64,000 bases of DNA from Psychromonas aquimarina ATCC BAA-1526 (GCF_000428725.1 NZ_AUAM01000024.1:1-64000); one strand, 5' to 3'; counted from the stretch's first letter, positions 48,603 through 58,429 are shown. Notes: a model not told the origin generated them from the sequence alone. Made by a program: numbers and translations.

Positions 48603-49568
48603 ATGATGAATAAGATCTTTAAAAGCTCACTCCTGGGCGCATTAGTTTTATCGACTACGATAGCAGCTGCTGCAGAGCAAAAATTTGTGACAATCGGTAC
48701 AGGCGGACAAACAGGCGTGTATTACGTTGTCGGTCAGTCTATTTGTAAACTGGTTAACCGCGGCATTAAAGATCACAATATCAAATGTAATGCACCTTCT
48801 ACAGGCGGCTCTGTTGCTAATATCAATGCAATCGGTGCAGGCGAGCAGGATATGGGCGTTGCCCAGTCTGACTGGCAGTTCCACGCCTATAACGGTACCA
48901 GCAAATTTGAAGGTAAAGGTAATAAAGAACTGCGTGCGTTATTCTCAGTTCACCCTGAACCGTTCACTTTAGTTGTACGTGCTGATGCCGGCATTAACAG
49001 TTTTGATGATTTAAAAAATAAACGTGTCAATGTTGGTAATCCCGGTTCAGGTACACGCGGTACAATGGAAGTTGTAATGGCCGCCAAGAAGTTAGCAATG
49101 AAAGACTTCAGCCTTAAATCAGAACTAAAAGCCGCTGAAATGTCAGCTGCCTTATGTGATAACAACTTAGATGCGATTACTTATACAGCTGGTCATCCGT
49201 CTGGTGCGATTAAAGAAGCAAGTGTATCCTGTGCCTCTAAAATTGCTCCGGTTACCGGCCCTGAAGTTGATAAACTGATTGCTGATTTCCCTTTCTATGC
49301 TCCGGCAGTTATTCCGGGTGGCATGTACAAAGGTACAGATCAGGATGTTAAGACTTTTGGTGTAGCCGCGACATTTGTCAGCTCAACTAACACAGATGAT
49401 GAAACTGTTTATCAGGTTGTTAAAGCGGTATTTGATAATTTCAAACGTTTCAAAAAATTACACCCTGCATTTGCTCACTTAAGTGAGAAAGATATGATCA
49501 GCAACGCATTATCTGCGCCTCTGCATGACGGTGCCGTTAAATATTACAAAGAACGCGGCTGGATGTAA
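48603..49568 (+). CDS. TAXI-type TRAP transporter binding protein (second)
   Basis: 321 aa with a signal peptide (to about residue 23, TIAAAAEQ). The mature part starts FVTIGTGGQTGVYYVVGQSIC. It is collinear with the first TAXI protein (QSDWQFHAYNGTS, AVIPGGMYKGTDQD shared). Two ATGs occur in a row at 48603 and 48606. Its promoter probably lies in the 210-bp spacer upstream. It is followed by the permease gene after a hairpin, so it should be made in excess over the permease, as usual in TRAP operons. Confidence 0.94.
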   Translation: MMNKIFKSSLLGALVLSTTIAAAAEQKFVTIGTGGQTGVYYVVGQSICKLVNRGIKDHNIKCNAPSTGGSVANINAIGAGEQDMGVAQSDWQFHAYNGTSKFEGKGNKELRALFSVHPEPFTLVVRADAGINSFDDLKNKRVNVGNPGSGTRGTMEVVMAAKKLAMKDFSLKSELKAAEMSAALCDNNLDAITYTAGHPSGAIKEASVSCASKIAPVTGPEVDKLIADFPFYAPAVIPGGMYKGTDQDVKTFGVAATFVSSTNTDDETVYQVVKAVFDNFKRFKKLHPAFAHLSEKDMISNALSAPLHDGAVKYYKERGWM

Positions 49569-49616
49569 TTCTTCCTCAAATTTATCTGCCTGACCTGGTT
49601 CGGGCATAGTAATAGC

Positions 49617-49650
49617 AAAGGCAGCTGATGATTCACTGCCTTTTGTCTTT
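49617..49650 (+). terminator. attenuator-like hairpin before the TRAP permease
   Basis: Stem AAAGGCAG/CTGCCTTT followed by TGTCTTTT, between the second binding protein and the permease. Partial termination here would lower permease expression relative to the binding protein. Confidence 0.65.
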
Positions 49651-49671
49651 TCAGTAAATATAGAAGTTTTT

Positions 49672-52293
49672 ATGCGCGAAACAATACATATAATGGATGA
49701 AAATGAGCTTCAGGAGCTCGTTGAACAAACAGAAACCGGCGGGCGTCATGTAGTCGGCGGAGTTAAAAAGTTAATCACAGTGACTGCGATTGCCTGGTCT
49801 TTATTCCAGCTTTATTTCTCTTCTCCTGTGCCTTTTATTTTCCAGCAGTTTATTAATGACCTCGGATTAAACCTGACAGTTGTATTTGATGATACCAAAG
49901 CACGATCTATTCATTTAGCTTTTGCACTGTTTCTGGCATTTTTATCTTATCCTGCGTTTAAAAACTCTAACAAAGCTATTGTCCCGATCGGAGACTGGAT
50001 TTTAGCTTTGTTAGGGGGATTTTTAGGCGCATATTATTTTATTTTTTATGACGGCATTGTACAGCGGGTTGGTATTCCTAGTAAGATGGATATTTTTGCC
50101 GGTGTAGCTGGTATCTTAATACTGCTGGAAGCCACACGAAGAAGTCTCGGCGCTCCATTAGCTGTCATTGCACTGATTTTCTTGTCGTTTAACTTTATGG
50201 GCCCGAATTTACCGCAGCTGCTTGCCCATAATGCCAATAAGATAACCACCATAGTTAACCAGCAGTGGATCACCACTGAAGGGGTCTTTGGTATTGCACT
50301 TGGCGTATCCACCAAGTTTGTATTTTTATTTGTACTGTTCGGGGCGCTTTTAGATAAAGCCGGTGCTGGTAATTACTTTATTAAAACCGCCTTTTCTTTA
50401 CTTGGACATTTACGAGGCGGTCCGGCTAAAGCCGCTGTTATTGCATCGGGGCTGACAGGTTTAATTTCCGGTTCATCAATTGCAAATGTTGTTACAACCG
50501 GCACCTTTACTATTCCGATGATGAAAAAAGTCGGTTTTACCTCTGAAAAAGCCGGTGCAGTTGAAGTTGCCTCTTCAGTTAACGGGCAGATCATGCCGCC
50601 GGTAATGGGCGCGGCCGCTTTCTTAATGGTTGAATATGTCGGTATTACTTATTTTGAAGTGGTTAAACACGCAATAATACCGGCACTTATTTCCTATATC
50701 GCACTGGTTTATATTGTTCATTTAGAAGCTATGAAAGCCGGTATGCACGGTTTAGAAAGAGCTAAACAGCCGCCGGCTCTGCTGATTCGTTTACGCAACA
50801 GCGCATTGATTGTTTTCTCCTTCTGCCTGCTGTCACTGCTTGTTTATTACGGCCTAGGCTGGATTAAATCCTTTGCCGGAGAAGCGTCGCTTTATGTGAT
50901 TGCATTCTTAATTACACTGGCATATATCGCTATTGCTTACTGGTGTGCCAAGTTTCCAGAGCTTGAACTGGAAGATGCTAACGAGCCGATCGTTCATCTG
51001 CCGCCGGTAAAAGAAACGGTGAATTCAGGTCTGCATTTTTTATTACCTGTGGTTGTTTTAATCTGGTGTTTAATGATTGAGCGCCTTTCTCCAGGGACAT
51101 CTGCCTTCTGGGGAACAACGGTATTGGTTATTATTCTACTGACTCAGAAAGCCCTGTTTGCTTATTTTCGAGGTGATCGTAATTTAGCCGCACAGCTGAA
51201 AGCAGGGGTTAATGATCTCTTTGAAGGTTTGGAGATCGGTGCTAAGAATATGGTCAGCATCGGTATTGCCACTGCTACAGCTGGTATTATAGTTGGTGTG
51301 GTTGCATTAACTAATGTTGGTGCGCCTCTGGCCGATATTGTTGAGATAATTTCAGGCGGTAATATTTTATTAATGCTGATTTTTGTTGGTATGTTAAGCC
51401 TGATTTTAGGTATGGGACTGCCGACTACCGCAAACTATATTGTTGTTTCATCGCTGCTAGCCTCGGTTATTGTGGAAGTAGGGCAGCAGAACGGTCTGAT
51501 TGTACCGTTAATTGCGGTGCACCTGTTTGTATTTTATTTCGGAATTATGGCTGATGTAACGCCTCCAGTCGGGCTGGCCTCTTTTGCCGCTGCTGCTATT
51601 TCCGGCGGCAAGCCGATTAAAACCAGTGTTATTGCATTCTTTTACAGTCTGCGTACCGCTATTTTACCTTTCCTGTTTATTTTCAATACGGATCTGCTGT
51701 TAATTGATGTGAGCTGGATGCAGGGGATCGGGGTATTTATTATCGCCACCGTGGCTATTCTTATTTTTACCGCGGCGACGCAGAAATACTTTTTCGATGA
51801 CTGCAGCTGGCTGGAGGTGATGGTTATGCTGCTGATTGCATTTGCGCTGTTCCGTCCGGCTTATTTTATGGAAAAGATATCTCCGACTTACGTGAAAATT
51901 GAACCTTATAACCTTGTTTCCGAGCTTCAGCATACGCACAGTACACGTGATATGAAAATGCAGGTTAGCGGTTTAAGTGATATCGGCGAGCCTGTGACCT
52001 TTTATGTTCACCTGCCGATACAGGGTGAATCAGGTGAAGAACGTTTAAGTAATATGGGACTAACCCTGATAGATAATGACGGAAGCATGATTATTGATGA
52101 TGTTGCTTTTGACAGTCCGGCTGCTGCTATGGGCCTTGACTGGGATCAGAAAATATTAGCGGTGGAGATGCCCGTAGAAGGCGCTCTGGCCAAAGAGTGG
52201 TTATATATTCCGGCTCTGCTGATGTTATGGGGAATTGCCCTGATTCAGATCCGCCGCCGTAAAGCGATGATACTTAAATTAGCGATGGATTAA
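49672..52293 (+). CDS. TRAP transporter fused permease (DctQM type)
   Basis: 873 aa, about sixteen to twenty membrane segments. The N-terminal quarter resembles the small DctQ-like subunit; the rest is the large DctM-like subunit, with conserved stretches such as GLISGSSIANVVTTGTFTIP and ILGMGLPTTANYIV. A C-terminal DUF3394-like segment (about 730-860) contains a PDZ-like IIDDVAFDSPAAAMGLDWDQ. It carries an organic acid with Na+. It works with the two TAXI proteins upstream. A strong terminator follows. Confidence 0.93.
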   Translation: MRETIHIMDENELQELVEQTETGGRHVVGGVKKLITVTAIAWSLFQLYFSSPVPFIFQQFINDLGLNLTVVFDDTKARSIHLAFALFLAFLSYPAFKNSNKAIVPIGDWILALLGGFLGAYYFIFYDGIVQRVGIPSKMDIFAGVAGILILLEATRRSLGAPLAVIALIFLSFNFMGPNLPQLLAHNANKITTIVNQQWITTEGVFGIALGVSTKFVFLFVLFGALLDKAGAGNYFIKTAFSLLGHLRGGPAKAAVIASGLTGLISGSSIANVVTTGTFTIPMMKKVGFTSEKAGAVEVASSVNGQIMPPVMGAAAFLMVEYVGITYFEVVKHAIIPALISYIALVYIVHLEAMKAGMHGLERAKQPPALLIRLRNSALIVFSFCLLSLLVYYGLGWIKSFAGEASLYVIAFLITLAYIAIAYWCAKFPELELEDANEPIVHLPPVKETVNSGLHFLLPVVVLIWCLMIERLSPGTSAFWGTTVLVIILLTQKALFAYFRGDRNLAAQLKAGVNDLFEGLEIGAKNMVSIGIATATAGIIVGVVALTNVGAPLADIVEIISGGNILLMLIFVGMLSLILGMGLPTTANYIVVSSLLASVIVEVGQQNGLIVPLIAVHLFVFYFGIMADVTPPVGLASFAAAAISGGKPIKTSVIAFFYSLRTAILPFLFIFNTDLLLIDVSWMQGIGVFIIATVAILIFTAATQKYFFDDCSWLEVMVMLLIAFALFRPAYFMEKISPTYVKIEPYNLVSELQHTHSTRDMKMQVSGLSDIGEPVTFYVHLPIQGESGEERLSNMGLTLIDNDGSMIIDDVAFDSPAAAMGLDWDQKILAVEMPVEGALAKEWLYIPALLMLWGIALIQIRRRKAMILKLAMD

Positions 52294-52352
52294 TGTCAAG
52301 CAGGTGAGCATTGTTGAGTGTTTTCCTGCTGGCTCTAAATTCTAAGCATAAA

Positions 52353-52393
52353 AAAAGCCCCGTTTACAACTGAGTGTAAACGGGGCTTTTTAT
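52353..52393. terminator. strong bidirectional terminator
   Basis: Stem AAAAGCCCCGTTTACA/TGTAAACGGGGCTTTT with loop ACTGAG. It separates the TRAP operon from convergent fur. Confidence 0.92.
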
Positions 52394-52418
52394 TTAGACT
52401 GCGCTGCGGCTATAAAAG

Positions 52419-52844
52419 CTATTTATGCTTACAGATACCGTCAACAGGTTCACCGTACAGGTAAAGGCTGTGGTTAGTAAGTTTGATACCATATTTTTCA
52501 GCAATCAGTTTTTGTTGTTTTTCAATTAATTCATCATTAAATTCGATTACTTCACCGCATTTCAGGCAGACCAGGTGGTCGTGATGATCCTGATTAGCAA
52601 GTTCAAATACTGATTTGCCGCCTTCAAAGTGATGACGGGTAACAATACCTGCATCATCAAACTGGTTTAATACGCGATAAACCGTTGCAACACCAACTTC
52701 ATCTCCCTGCTCGAGCAATTTCTTATAAAGATCTTCAGCACTGATATGCTGGTTCTCTGACAGTTGAAGCAGACGTAAAATTTTAACACGCGGTGAAGTT
52801 ATTTTTAATCCGGCTTCTTTTAATGCATCGTTTTCTAAAGACAT
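52419..52844 (-). CDS. fur: ferric uptake regulator
   Basis: 141 aa, slightly shorter than E. coli Fur because the His-rich tail is absent. A winged-helix DNA-binding half (about 1-80) with VATVYRVLNQFDDAGIV is followed by the dimer/metal half with HHDHLVCLKCG (His87-His90, Cys93, Cys96) and an end GICKHK. It represses iron-uptake genes when bound to Fe2+. It follows fldA by about 30 bp, the same order as in enterics. Confidence 0.96.
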   Translation of the reverse strand: MSLENDALKEAGLKITSPRVKILRLLQLSENQHISAEDLYKKLLEQGDEVGVATVYRVLNQFDDAGIVTRHHFEGGKSVFELANQDHHDHLVCLKCGEVIEFNDELIEKQQKLIAEKYGIKLTNHSLYLYGEPVDGICKHK

Positions 52845-52875
52845 GATGGTTCCCTACGGTTTAACTGTCTGTGGT

Positions 52876-53403
52876 TCAGTCGGCAAGTTCTGCCAGGCAC
52901 ATTTCATTGTAAATCTGTTCAGCCCAGGCTTTTACGCGTGATGCTGTTAATTCCGGCTGACGATCTTCATCGATACCAAGGCCGATAAAGTTGTTGTCGT
53001 CTACCAGTGCTTTTGATGCTTCAAATTCGTAACCTTCAGTTGACCAGTTACCAACAATGACAGCACCTTTACTCTCTACTATATCACCAAGCTGGCCCAT
53101 CGCATCAAGGAAGTATTCTGCATAATCTTCCTGATCGCCGCAGCCGAAAATAGCAACTAATTTATCGGTAAAATCAATATCTTCTAAATCAGGGAAGAAA
53201 TCATCCCAGTCACACTGTGCTTCACCGTAATACCAGGTAGGAATGCCGAATAAAAGTAAGCTGTATTCAGCAATCTCTTCTTTGCTGCTTTTAGCAATGT
53301 CTTTTACTTCAACTAGATTTTTACCAAGTTCTTTCTGCAGCATTTTAGCAACAGCTTCAGTGTTGCCAGTGTCACTACCAAAAAAAATACCTACACTTGT
53401 CAT
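52876..53403 (-). CDS. fldA: flavodoxin I
   Basis: 175 aa long-chain flavodoxin. The FMN phosphate loop is FGSDTGNTEAVAKML (about 8-22); WYYGEAQCDWDDF and GCGDQEDYAEYF are the loops flanking the isoalloxazine. It is a low-potential electron carrier replacing ferredoxin in low iron. It belongs to the ybfE-fldA-fur cluster and probably shares a transcript with fur. Full length. Confidence 0.96.
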   Translation of the reverse strand: MTSVGIFFGSDTGNTEAVAKMLQKELGKNLVEVKDIAKSSKEEIAEYSLLLFGIPTWYYGEAQCDWDDFFPDLEDIDFTDKLVAIFGCGDQEDYAEYFLDAMGQLGDIVESKGAVIVGNWSTEGYEFEASKALVDDNNFIGLGIDEDRQPELTASRVKAWAEQIYNEMCLAELAD

Positions 53404-53423
53404 ACTTGTATACCTTGTATTAA

Positions 53424-53693
53424 TTAATTTAACTGTGCGTTAAGCAGCTGATTAATCAGCTCACCGCGACTGATATCTTGTTCTTTTGACAGCTTGTTGA
53501 GTATTTCAAACAACTGACTGTCGACTTTTAATTCAATACGTTTTAAACCTTTCTGCTTATCTCGCTGTATCTGTTTCTGCTTATTGATTTTAAGCTGTAC
53601 TTGACGAGAATGCGGATTGCTTTTAGGCCTGCCGGGACGTACCTCATCAGCAAAAAGATCGTGGGTAATACGATCAAATGATTCTTTTGCCAT
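53424..53693 (-). CDS. ybfE: YbfE family protein (LexA-regulated in E. coli)
   Basis: 89 aa. Basic N-terminal half (DEVRPGRPKSNPHSRQVQLK) and a C-terminal ribbon-helix-helix-like segment (IELKVDSQLFEILNKLSKE). The E. coli homologue is in the LexA regulon; no convincing CTGT-N8-ACAG box is seen upstream here. It probably binds DNA, but its role is unknown. It lies about 20 bp before fldA. Confidence 0.88.
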   Translation of the reverse strand: MAKESFDRITHDLFADEVRPGRPKSNPHSRQVQLKINKQKQIQRDKQKGLKRIELKVDSQLFEILNKLSKEQDISRGELINQLLNAQLN

Positions 53694-53735
53694 TCTTCTA
53701 CCTAAAAGTATTTGTTTAATTTGTAGTTAGATGCA

Positions 53736-53972
53736 CTAGATTGTTTCTGTGCTGATCCAGACTATTTCGATAACTGCTTTGGATATAAAACCGATGCAGC
53801 CGAAAAACAGGACTGCCCATACGACATTACGCCCGAATTTAGGCACATTACCGCGTTTTAATACATCTTGAATGGAGAGGCCTATCAGCAGAAAAAGCAG
53901 CAGATAAAAACCATACAGGCCGATTGTTTCAATTTGTTCAGTATATTCTTGCAACATAAAAACCAGCTTCAT
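53736..53972 (-). CDS. DUF2788 small membrane protein
   Basis: 78 aa with two membrane segments (about 19-34 and 52-70) separated by a basic loop (QDVLKRGNVPKFGRN), matching the DUF2788 pattern. Function is unknown. An alternative start is the Met at residue 6; neither has a good ribosome site. It lies between ybfF and ybfE on the same strand, as in several marine relatives by memory. Confidence 0.8.
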   Translation of the reverse strand: MKLVFMLQEYTEQIETIGLYGFYLLLFLLIGLSIQDVLKRGNVPKFGRNVVWAVLFFGCIGFISKAVIEIVWISTETI

Positions 53973-54100
53973 TCAAAAAAGAGGAATATAGCATATCCCC
54001 AAACAACTTGAAATGCAGATTCAGAGTAATGTTTAACAAGTATTTGTCGTTAAAATGCGCTGAAACTCGACTTTTTAAGCCGCCTGGCTATAAAACTCTG

Positions 54101-54883
54101 CTAATTAAAAAACTGACTGACCAGGCGGTTAAATGTTTTTGCTTTTTCAGCGTGCAGCCAATGTCCTGTATTATCAATTACTTTTGCTTTTGCTTTAGGA
54201 AAATAGCGTAAAATATCAGCCTGATTTTCTGGAAGAATATAATCAGATTTTGCACCTTTAATAAACAGTATTTCTTTATTAAATATATTTTCCGAAGGCT
54301 GCCAGCCTCTTATTGACGGATAATTTTCCCGCATGGCCGTTAAATTAAACTGCAGCTGGTAACCATCCTGCTTCTTTTGTAATGATTTAAGTAGAAACTG
54401 GCGAATCTCCGGAGTTTGTACATATTCACTAAGGAGCTTTTCGGCTGCTTGTCTGCTTTCTATATGCTGCTCGGCAACAAGCTGCAGACCCGCAAAAACA
54501 TCACTGTGCTTATCGGGATAATTAACTGGTGCGATATCTGCGATAACAATCTTGTTGATCCTCTGCGGATGCAGCAGAGCACAAGTCATGGCTACCTTGC
54601 CGCCCATCGAATGCCCGACAATTGAAAATGATTCAATATTAAGAAAATCTGCCAGCTCAAAAATATCTTCAGCCATTTCCTGATAGGACATACCGGCACA
54701 ATGGGGGCTCTTTCCGTGGTTACGCAGGTCGACATTGACCGTGTGGTGGGTCTTGTTCAGGGTTTTGGCTAATAGAGCTAGATTTGATAAACTGCCGAAT
54801 AATCCGTGAATGATAAAAACAACCTCACATTTTTGATCACTTTCATTTAAAGCTGTTTGTTTTTGTTGGTAATTAAGTAGCAT
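54101..54883 (-). CDS. ybfF: alpha/beta-hydrolase (YbfF esterase)
   Basis: 260 aa. Oxyanion region HGLFGSLSN (about 31-39), nucleophile elbow GHSMGGKVA and the catalytic His in TGHWLHAEK near the end are all visible. The E. coli homologue is a thioesterase/esterase for acyl-CoA-like substrates. It is divergent from seqA, as in enterics, but a 266-bp fold-back element now occupies much of the shared upstream region. Confidence 0.92.
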   Translation of the reverse strand: MLLNYQQKQTALNESDQKCEVVFIIHGLFGSLSNLALLAKTLNKTHHTVNVDLRNHGKSPHCAGMSYQEMAEDIFELADFLNIESFSIVGHSMGGKVAMTCALLHPQRINKIVIADIAPVNYPDKHSDVFAGLQLVAEQHIESRQAAEKLLSEYVQTPEIRQFLLKSLQKKQDGYQLQFNLTAMRENYPSIRGWQPSENIFNKEILFIKGAKSDYILPENQADILRYFPKAKAKVIDNTGHWLHAEKAKTFNRLVSQFFN

Positions 54884-54915
54884 AAGATTCGATTTTAAGT
54901 GAAAATATAATACTT

Positions 54916-55181
54916 AGTACCTTAACATAAAAGTTTTGAACGATTCAGCGGGATTTTAAATTGTCAAATACAAGGCATTTGCTTGAAGACATAGTTGTTC
55001 TATGTCGAAAACAAATAACGCAGTAGTTGGCTATTTAAAACCCGCCCAGAGGGAGCTCACCTGGCAAGTGAGCACTGCGTTACTTTAATTTGAAAGGCAT
55101 CAGGCCTTCCTAAAATAAAGTGCCTTGTGCTGACTCACCAGGTGAACTCTGAATCAATCAAAATCTCTGTGTTAAGGTACT
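54916..55181. mobile_element. 266-bp fold-back (MITE-like) element upstream of seqA
   Basis: The ends are a perfect 12-bp inverted repeat, AGTACCTTAACA at 54916-54927 and TGTTAAGGTACT at 55170-55181. Inside, further inverted pairs occur: GACATAG/CTATGTC around 54985-55003, an imperfect 19-bp pair ending in CCCGC near 54947 and 55045, and CACCTGG/CCAGGTG in the right half. No ORF of note. I recall similar sequences dispersed in marine gammaproteobacteria, but this is unverified. A TA lies inside each end, so a TA duplication is possible. Confidence 0.75.
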
Positions 55182-55383
55182 CTATTTATCGAATTACATA
55201 TGTCAGAACTCAAGCATAATCTGTGCTGAGTTTAACATAGTTGTTACATTGACAGTATTTTCCCAATATGAACAGTGTTAATGAGACTTATCGAAAGAGT
55301 GTGATTGTAATGTCACAGACAGGTTGTCTTATTAGCGTGCCTATTAAACGTCAATGGTTATGTAAAAAGCGAATGGTGAAAGA

Positions 55384-55995
55384 ATGAAACAAATTGAAAT
55401 AGAAGACGACCTTTATAAATATATTCTGACTAATATAGAGGCTTTTGGTGAAACACCTTCACAAATACTGCGTCGATTACTTTCTCTGCCGGCCGCTGAT
55501 GAAAATAATACACTGCAGCAGGGCTGCGCAGAAAAGTCTGAGCCTGTTGTTTCTGTTCCTGAAAATGAGATTAAAGCTAATCCCCCTGCGGCAGCTCACA
55601 CTTCTGCATCTTCGTTAAGTGAACCGCTTGCACATGGTGTGGAAGTTTTATTTGATAGTGAGGTTTTTAAATTAGAATCCGTCGTGACTAATAAGTTTAT
55701 GATGATGCTGACAGCGATGTATTACGAAAATAAAGACCGTTTTGTAGAGGCCGCTGAAAAAACCAAAGGGCGTACCCGTGATTATTTAGGACAAAATTTA
55801 TCTGCATTATTAGCATCAGACAACCAGGAAGAGCTTGCTTTATTTAAAGCCAGCAAACCTCGTGCAATTCCTAATACCCCGTTTTGGGTGATTACAAATG
55901 CCAACACCGGCAGAAAACGCATTATTTTAACCCAGATGATGGCTTGTATGGGATACCCGCATCATCTCATTGAACGTATAAAAGAAGAAATTTAA
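55384..55995 (+). CDS. seqA: negative modulator of replication initiation SeqA
   Basis: 203 aa (E. coli has 181). The N-terminal oligomerisation part starts MKQIEIEDDLYKYILTNIE and includes GETPSQILRRLL; the C-terminal DNA-binding domain includes NTPFWVITNANTGRKRIIL and a closing GYPHHLIERIKEEI. The extra length lies in the linker (about 37-80), which is rich in Ala, Pro and Glu. It binds hemimethylated GATC to block premature re-initiation and is followed by pgm, as in enterics. Confidence 0.95.
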   Translation: MKQIEIEDDLYKYILTNIEAFGETPSQILRRLLSLPAADENNTLQQGCAEKSEPVVSVPENEIKANPPAAAHTSASSLSEPLAHGVEVLFDSEVFKLESVVTNKFMMMLTAMYYENKDRFVEAAEKTKGRTRDYLGQNLSALLASDNQEELALFKASKPRAIPNTPFWVITNANTGRKRIILTQMMACMGYPHHLIERIKEEI

Positions 55996-56083
55996 TATAT
56001 AACATTTTTAACAAGTTACATGATTATCTAGTAAGCATATTTATAGAAACATTTTTATTTATATTTTTGAGGTAGTAACAATT

Positions 56084-57736
56084 ATGGCAATTCATCCACG
56101 CGCGGGTAAAACTGCACAAGCAAGTGATTTAGTAGATATTCCAAAGCTGGTATCAGCTTATTATATCAATATTCCCGATGTGAGCATTGCAAGTGAACAG
56201 GTAGCATTCGGTACTTCAGGGCATCGAGGCTGTTCATTTAAGAACGCTTTTACTGAGCTGCATATCTTAGCAATCAGCCAGGCATTAGCTGAATATCGTA
56301 TTGAGCAGGGATATACAGGACCGATGTTTATCGGTAAAGATACACATGCTTTGTCTGAGCCGGCTTTTGCTTCTGCAGTGCAGGTGCTTGTTGCTAACGG
56401 CATTAAAGTGATTGTGCAGGCAGGCGGCGGTTATACACCTACTCCGGTTATTTCTCATGCTATTCTGCAGTACAACAATGAAAACCCTGATAATTTAGCT
56501 GACGGTATTGTGATCACTCCTTCACATAATCCACCGGAAGACGGCGGCTTTAAATACAACCCGCCAAACGGCGGTCCGGCAGACAGCGATGTAACTAAAA
56601 TTATCCAGGATCGTGCGAATCAGATTTTAGATGACCAGTTTGATGATATTAAGCAGTGGGACTTCTCTGAAGCAATGGAGTCTGAGTTTGTTGAAGAGTA
56701 TGACTACGTCCAGCCTTATGTTAATGATCTTAAAAACGTACTTAATGTAGAAGCAATTGCAGAAGCGGGTATCAAAATTGGTGTTGATACATTAGGCGGT
56801 TCAGGTGTGGCGTACTGGCCAGTGATTGCTAAGACCTATGGTTTAGATATTGAAGTGGTTAATGACCGTGTTGATCCTACTTTCTCTTTTATGACCCTGG
56901 ATAAAGACGGGAAAATCCGTATGGATTGTTCTTCTCCTTATGCAATGGCGAGTTTAATCGAACTTAAAGACAAGTTTGATGTTGCCATTGCCAACGATCC
57001 TGATTACGACCGTCATGGTATTGTGACTAAAAGCTCTGGTCTGTTAAACCCTAACCATTACCTGGCTGTGGCAATTAACTACCTGTTTAAGCACAGAACA
57101 GACTGGCCTGAAAATGCAATTGTCGGCAAAACTCTGGTTTCAAGTTCAATGATCGACCGTGTTGTGGTTGAGCTTGAGCGTGAAATGTCAGAAGTACCGG
57201 TTGGTTTTAAATGGTTTGTTGACGGCCTTTATGAAGGTAAATTTGGTTTCGGCGGAGAAGAAAGTGCCGGAGCATCATTCCTGCGTAAAGACGGAACAGT
57301 ATGGAGCACAGATAAAGACGGTATTATTTTAGCGCTGCTGGCAGCTGAAATTATTGCTGTAACAGGTAAAGATCCAGGTGAACATTACGCTGAATTTACT
57401 GAAAAATTCGGTTCTCCTATTTATCAGCGTTTTGATGCACCGGCAACACCGGAACAGAAAGCGGTACTGGCAAACTTAAGCCCGGAAATGGTTGAAGCTG
57501 AAACATTAGCCGGAGAAAGAATCACAGCAAAACTGACTCATGCATCGGGCAACGGTGCTGCTATCGGCGGTTTGAAAGTGACAACTGAAAACGGCTGGTT
57601 TGCTGCTCGTCCGTCTGGTACAGAGAATATCTACAAAATTTACTCTGAATCATTTATCGGTGCAGAGCATATTGCTGAAATACAGAAAGAAGCACAAGAG
57701 ATTGTTGCTCAGGCATTTGCTAAAGCCGGTTTATAG
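56084..57736 (+). CDS. pgm: alpha-D-glucose phosphomutase
   Basis: 550 aa. The active-site Ser is in [19 protein letters not shown] (about 145-163). The metal loop [10 protein letters not shown] and the sugar-binding [10 protein letters not shown] are present, and the C-terminal phosphate loop is [14 protein letters not shown]. It interconverts glucose 1- and 6-phosphate, linking glycogen to glycolysis. GAGGT lies ten bases upstream. It follows seqA by about 90 bp and ends at a perfect terminator. Confidence 0.96.
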   Translation: MAIHPRAGKTAQASDLVDIPKLVSAYYINIPDVSIASEQVAFGTSGHRGCSFKNAFTELHILAISQALAEYRIEQGYTGPMFIGKDTHALSEPAFASAVQVLVANGIKVIVQAGGGYTPTPVISHAILQYNNENPDNLADGIVITPSHNPPEDGGFKYNPPNGGPADSDVTKIIQDRANQILDDQFDDIKQWDFSEAMESEFVEEYDYVQPYVNDLKNVLNVEAIAEAGIKIGVDTLGGSGVAYWPVIAKTYGLDIEVVNDRVDPTFSFMTLDKDGKIRMDCSSPYAMASLIELKDKFDVAIANDPDYDRHGIVTKSSGLLNPNHYLAVAINYLFKHRTDWPENAIVGKTLVSSSMIDRVVVELEREMSEVPVGFKWFVDGLYEGKFGFGGEESAGASFLRKDGTVWSTDKDGIILALLAAEIIAVTGKDPGEHYAEFTEKFGSPIYQRFDAPATPEQKAVLANLSPEMVEAETLAGERITAKLTHASGNGAAIGGLKVTTENGWFAARPSGTENIYKIYSESFIGAEHIAEIQKEAQEIVAQAFAKAGL

Positions 57737-57769
57737 AAACCGCTTAAAAACAGTTTTATAAACAAGTAG

Positions 57770-57799
57770 AGCGAAGGTTAATAACCTTCGCTTTTTTTA
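57770..57799 (+). terminator. terminator after pgm
   Basis: Perfect stem AGCGAAGGTT/AACCTTCGCT with loop AAT and seven Ts. Confidence 0.92.
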
Positions 57800-58429
57800 T
57801 GCGCTAAATATTGTTGTTTAGTTATTCTATTTTTTAATTTCTCCTTTTTGTTCCCATTAAAGTTCATATTTTAAAGCGCCTGTAAGCAGAGTTATCTACT
57901 GATCTGTATCAATATATGATGCTTTTTTTAAATGACTTTTTTCTCTTATTTTAGCCCGTCTCAGCTGCTGCATTCTTCTAAAGAAATGCTTTATGTGCTA
58001 AATAGTGTGATCTTGGTCATAATTTGTTATGCAGGAAATTTCACACTGCGCCTGGTTACTTTTAGTGCAAAGATCGTCTACCCCCTGGCTACGCCCGCAC
58101 GAAAGTTTTTACTGTATATATAAAGGGTTACAGCAGTTTGTTAGGCTTTTTCCGAGATGATAAAAGCACTGTAATCTCTTTTGATTAATAATTATTTCAA
58201 AGGGGGGGGGCGTAGAAAAAAGGAGGGTGACGATTTATTCAGCGGGTACTATTGTTTAGCTACATTTTTAAAGTTAATAAACAAAGACTTGAGGAAAATG
58301 TAAAGAATCACAAATTAGTGGTAATTGAATGATCTTTATACTAAGTTGATTATTCAACTCTAACAGCTGCAAATCATCAAGTTGATGAAATTGCGCTATT
58401 TATTAAATATATGGAAATGTAGGTGTCTC
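57800..58429 (+). promoter_or_regulatory. upstream region of glgP
   Basis: About 630 bp without a convincing gene; a 63-codon frame at 57932 lacks a ribosome site. It holds a candidate CRP site at 58006, a run of nine G at 58202-58210, and an inverted repeat GCAAATCATCAA/TTGATGAAATTGC at 58369-58394, about 35 bases before the glgP start, which could be an operator or leader hairpin. The glgP promoter should lie inside this region. Confidence 0.5.
58006..58021 (+). promoter_or_regulatory. candidate CRP-binding site
   Basis: TGTGATCTTGGTCATA matches the TGTGA-N6-TCACA consensus with one change in the second half. It lies about 410 bp before the glgP start, which is far, so its target is uncertain. 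Confidence 0.4.

Noticed and set aside
53694-53760. LexA box upstream of ybfE
   Set aside because: CTGTGCTGATCCAGAC is the best match but the second half is not ACAG, so it fails the consensus.
57932-58123. 63-codon frame between pgm and glgP
   Set aside because: No ribosome site, unlike any family I know, and it lies in a region with a likely CRP site and promoter.
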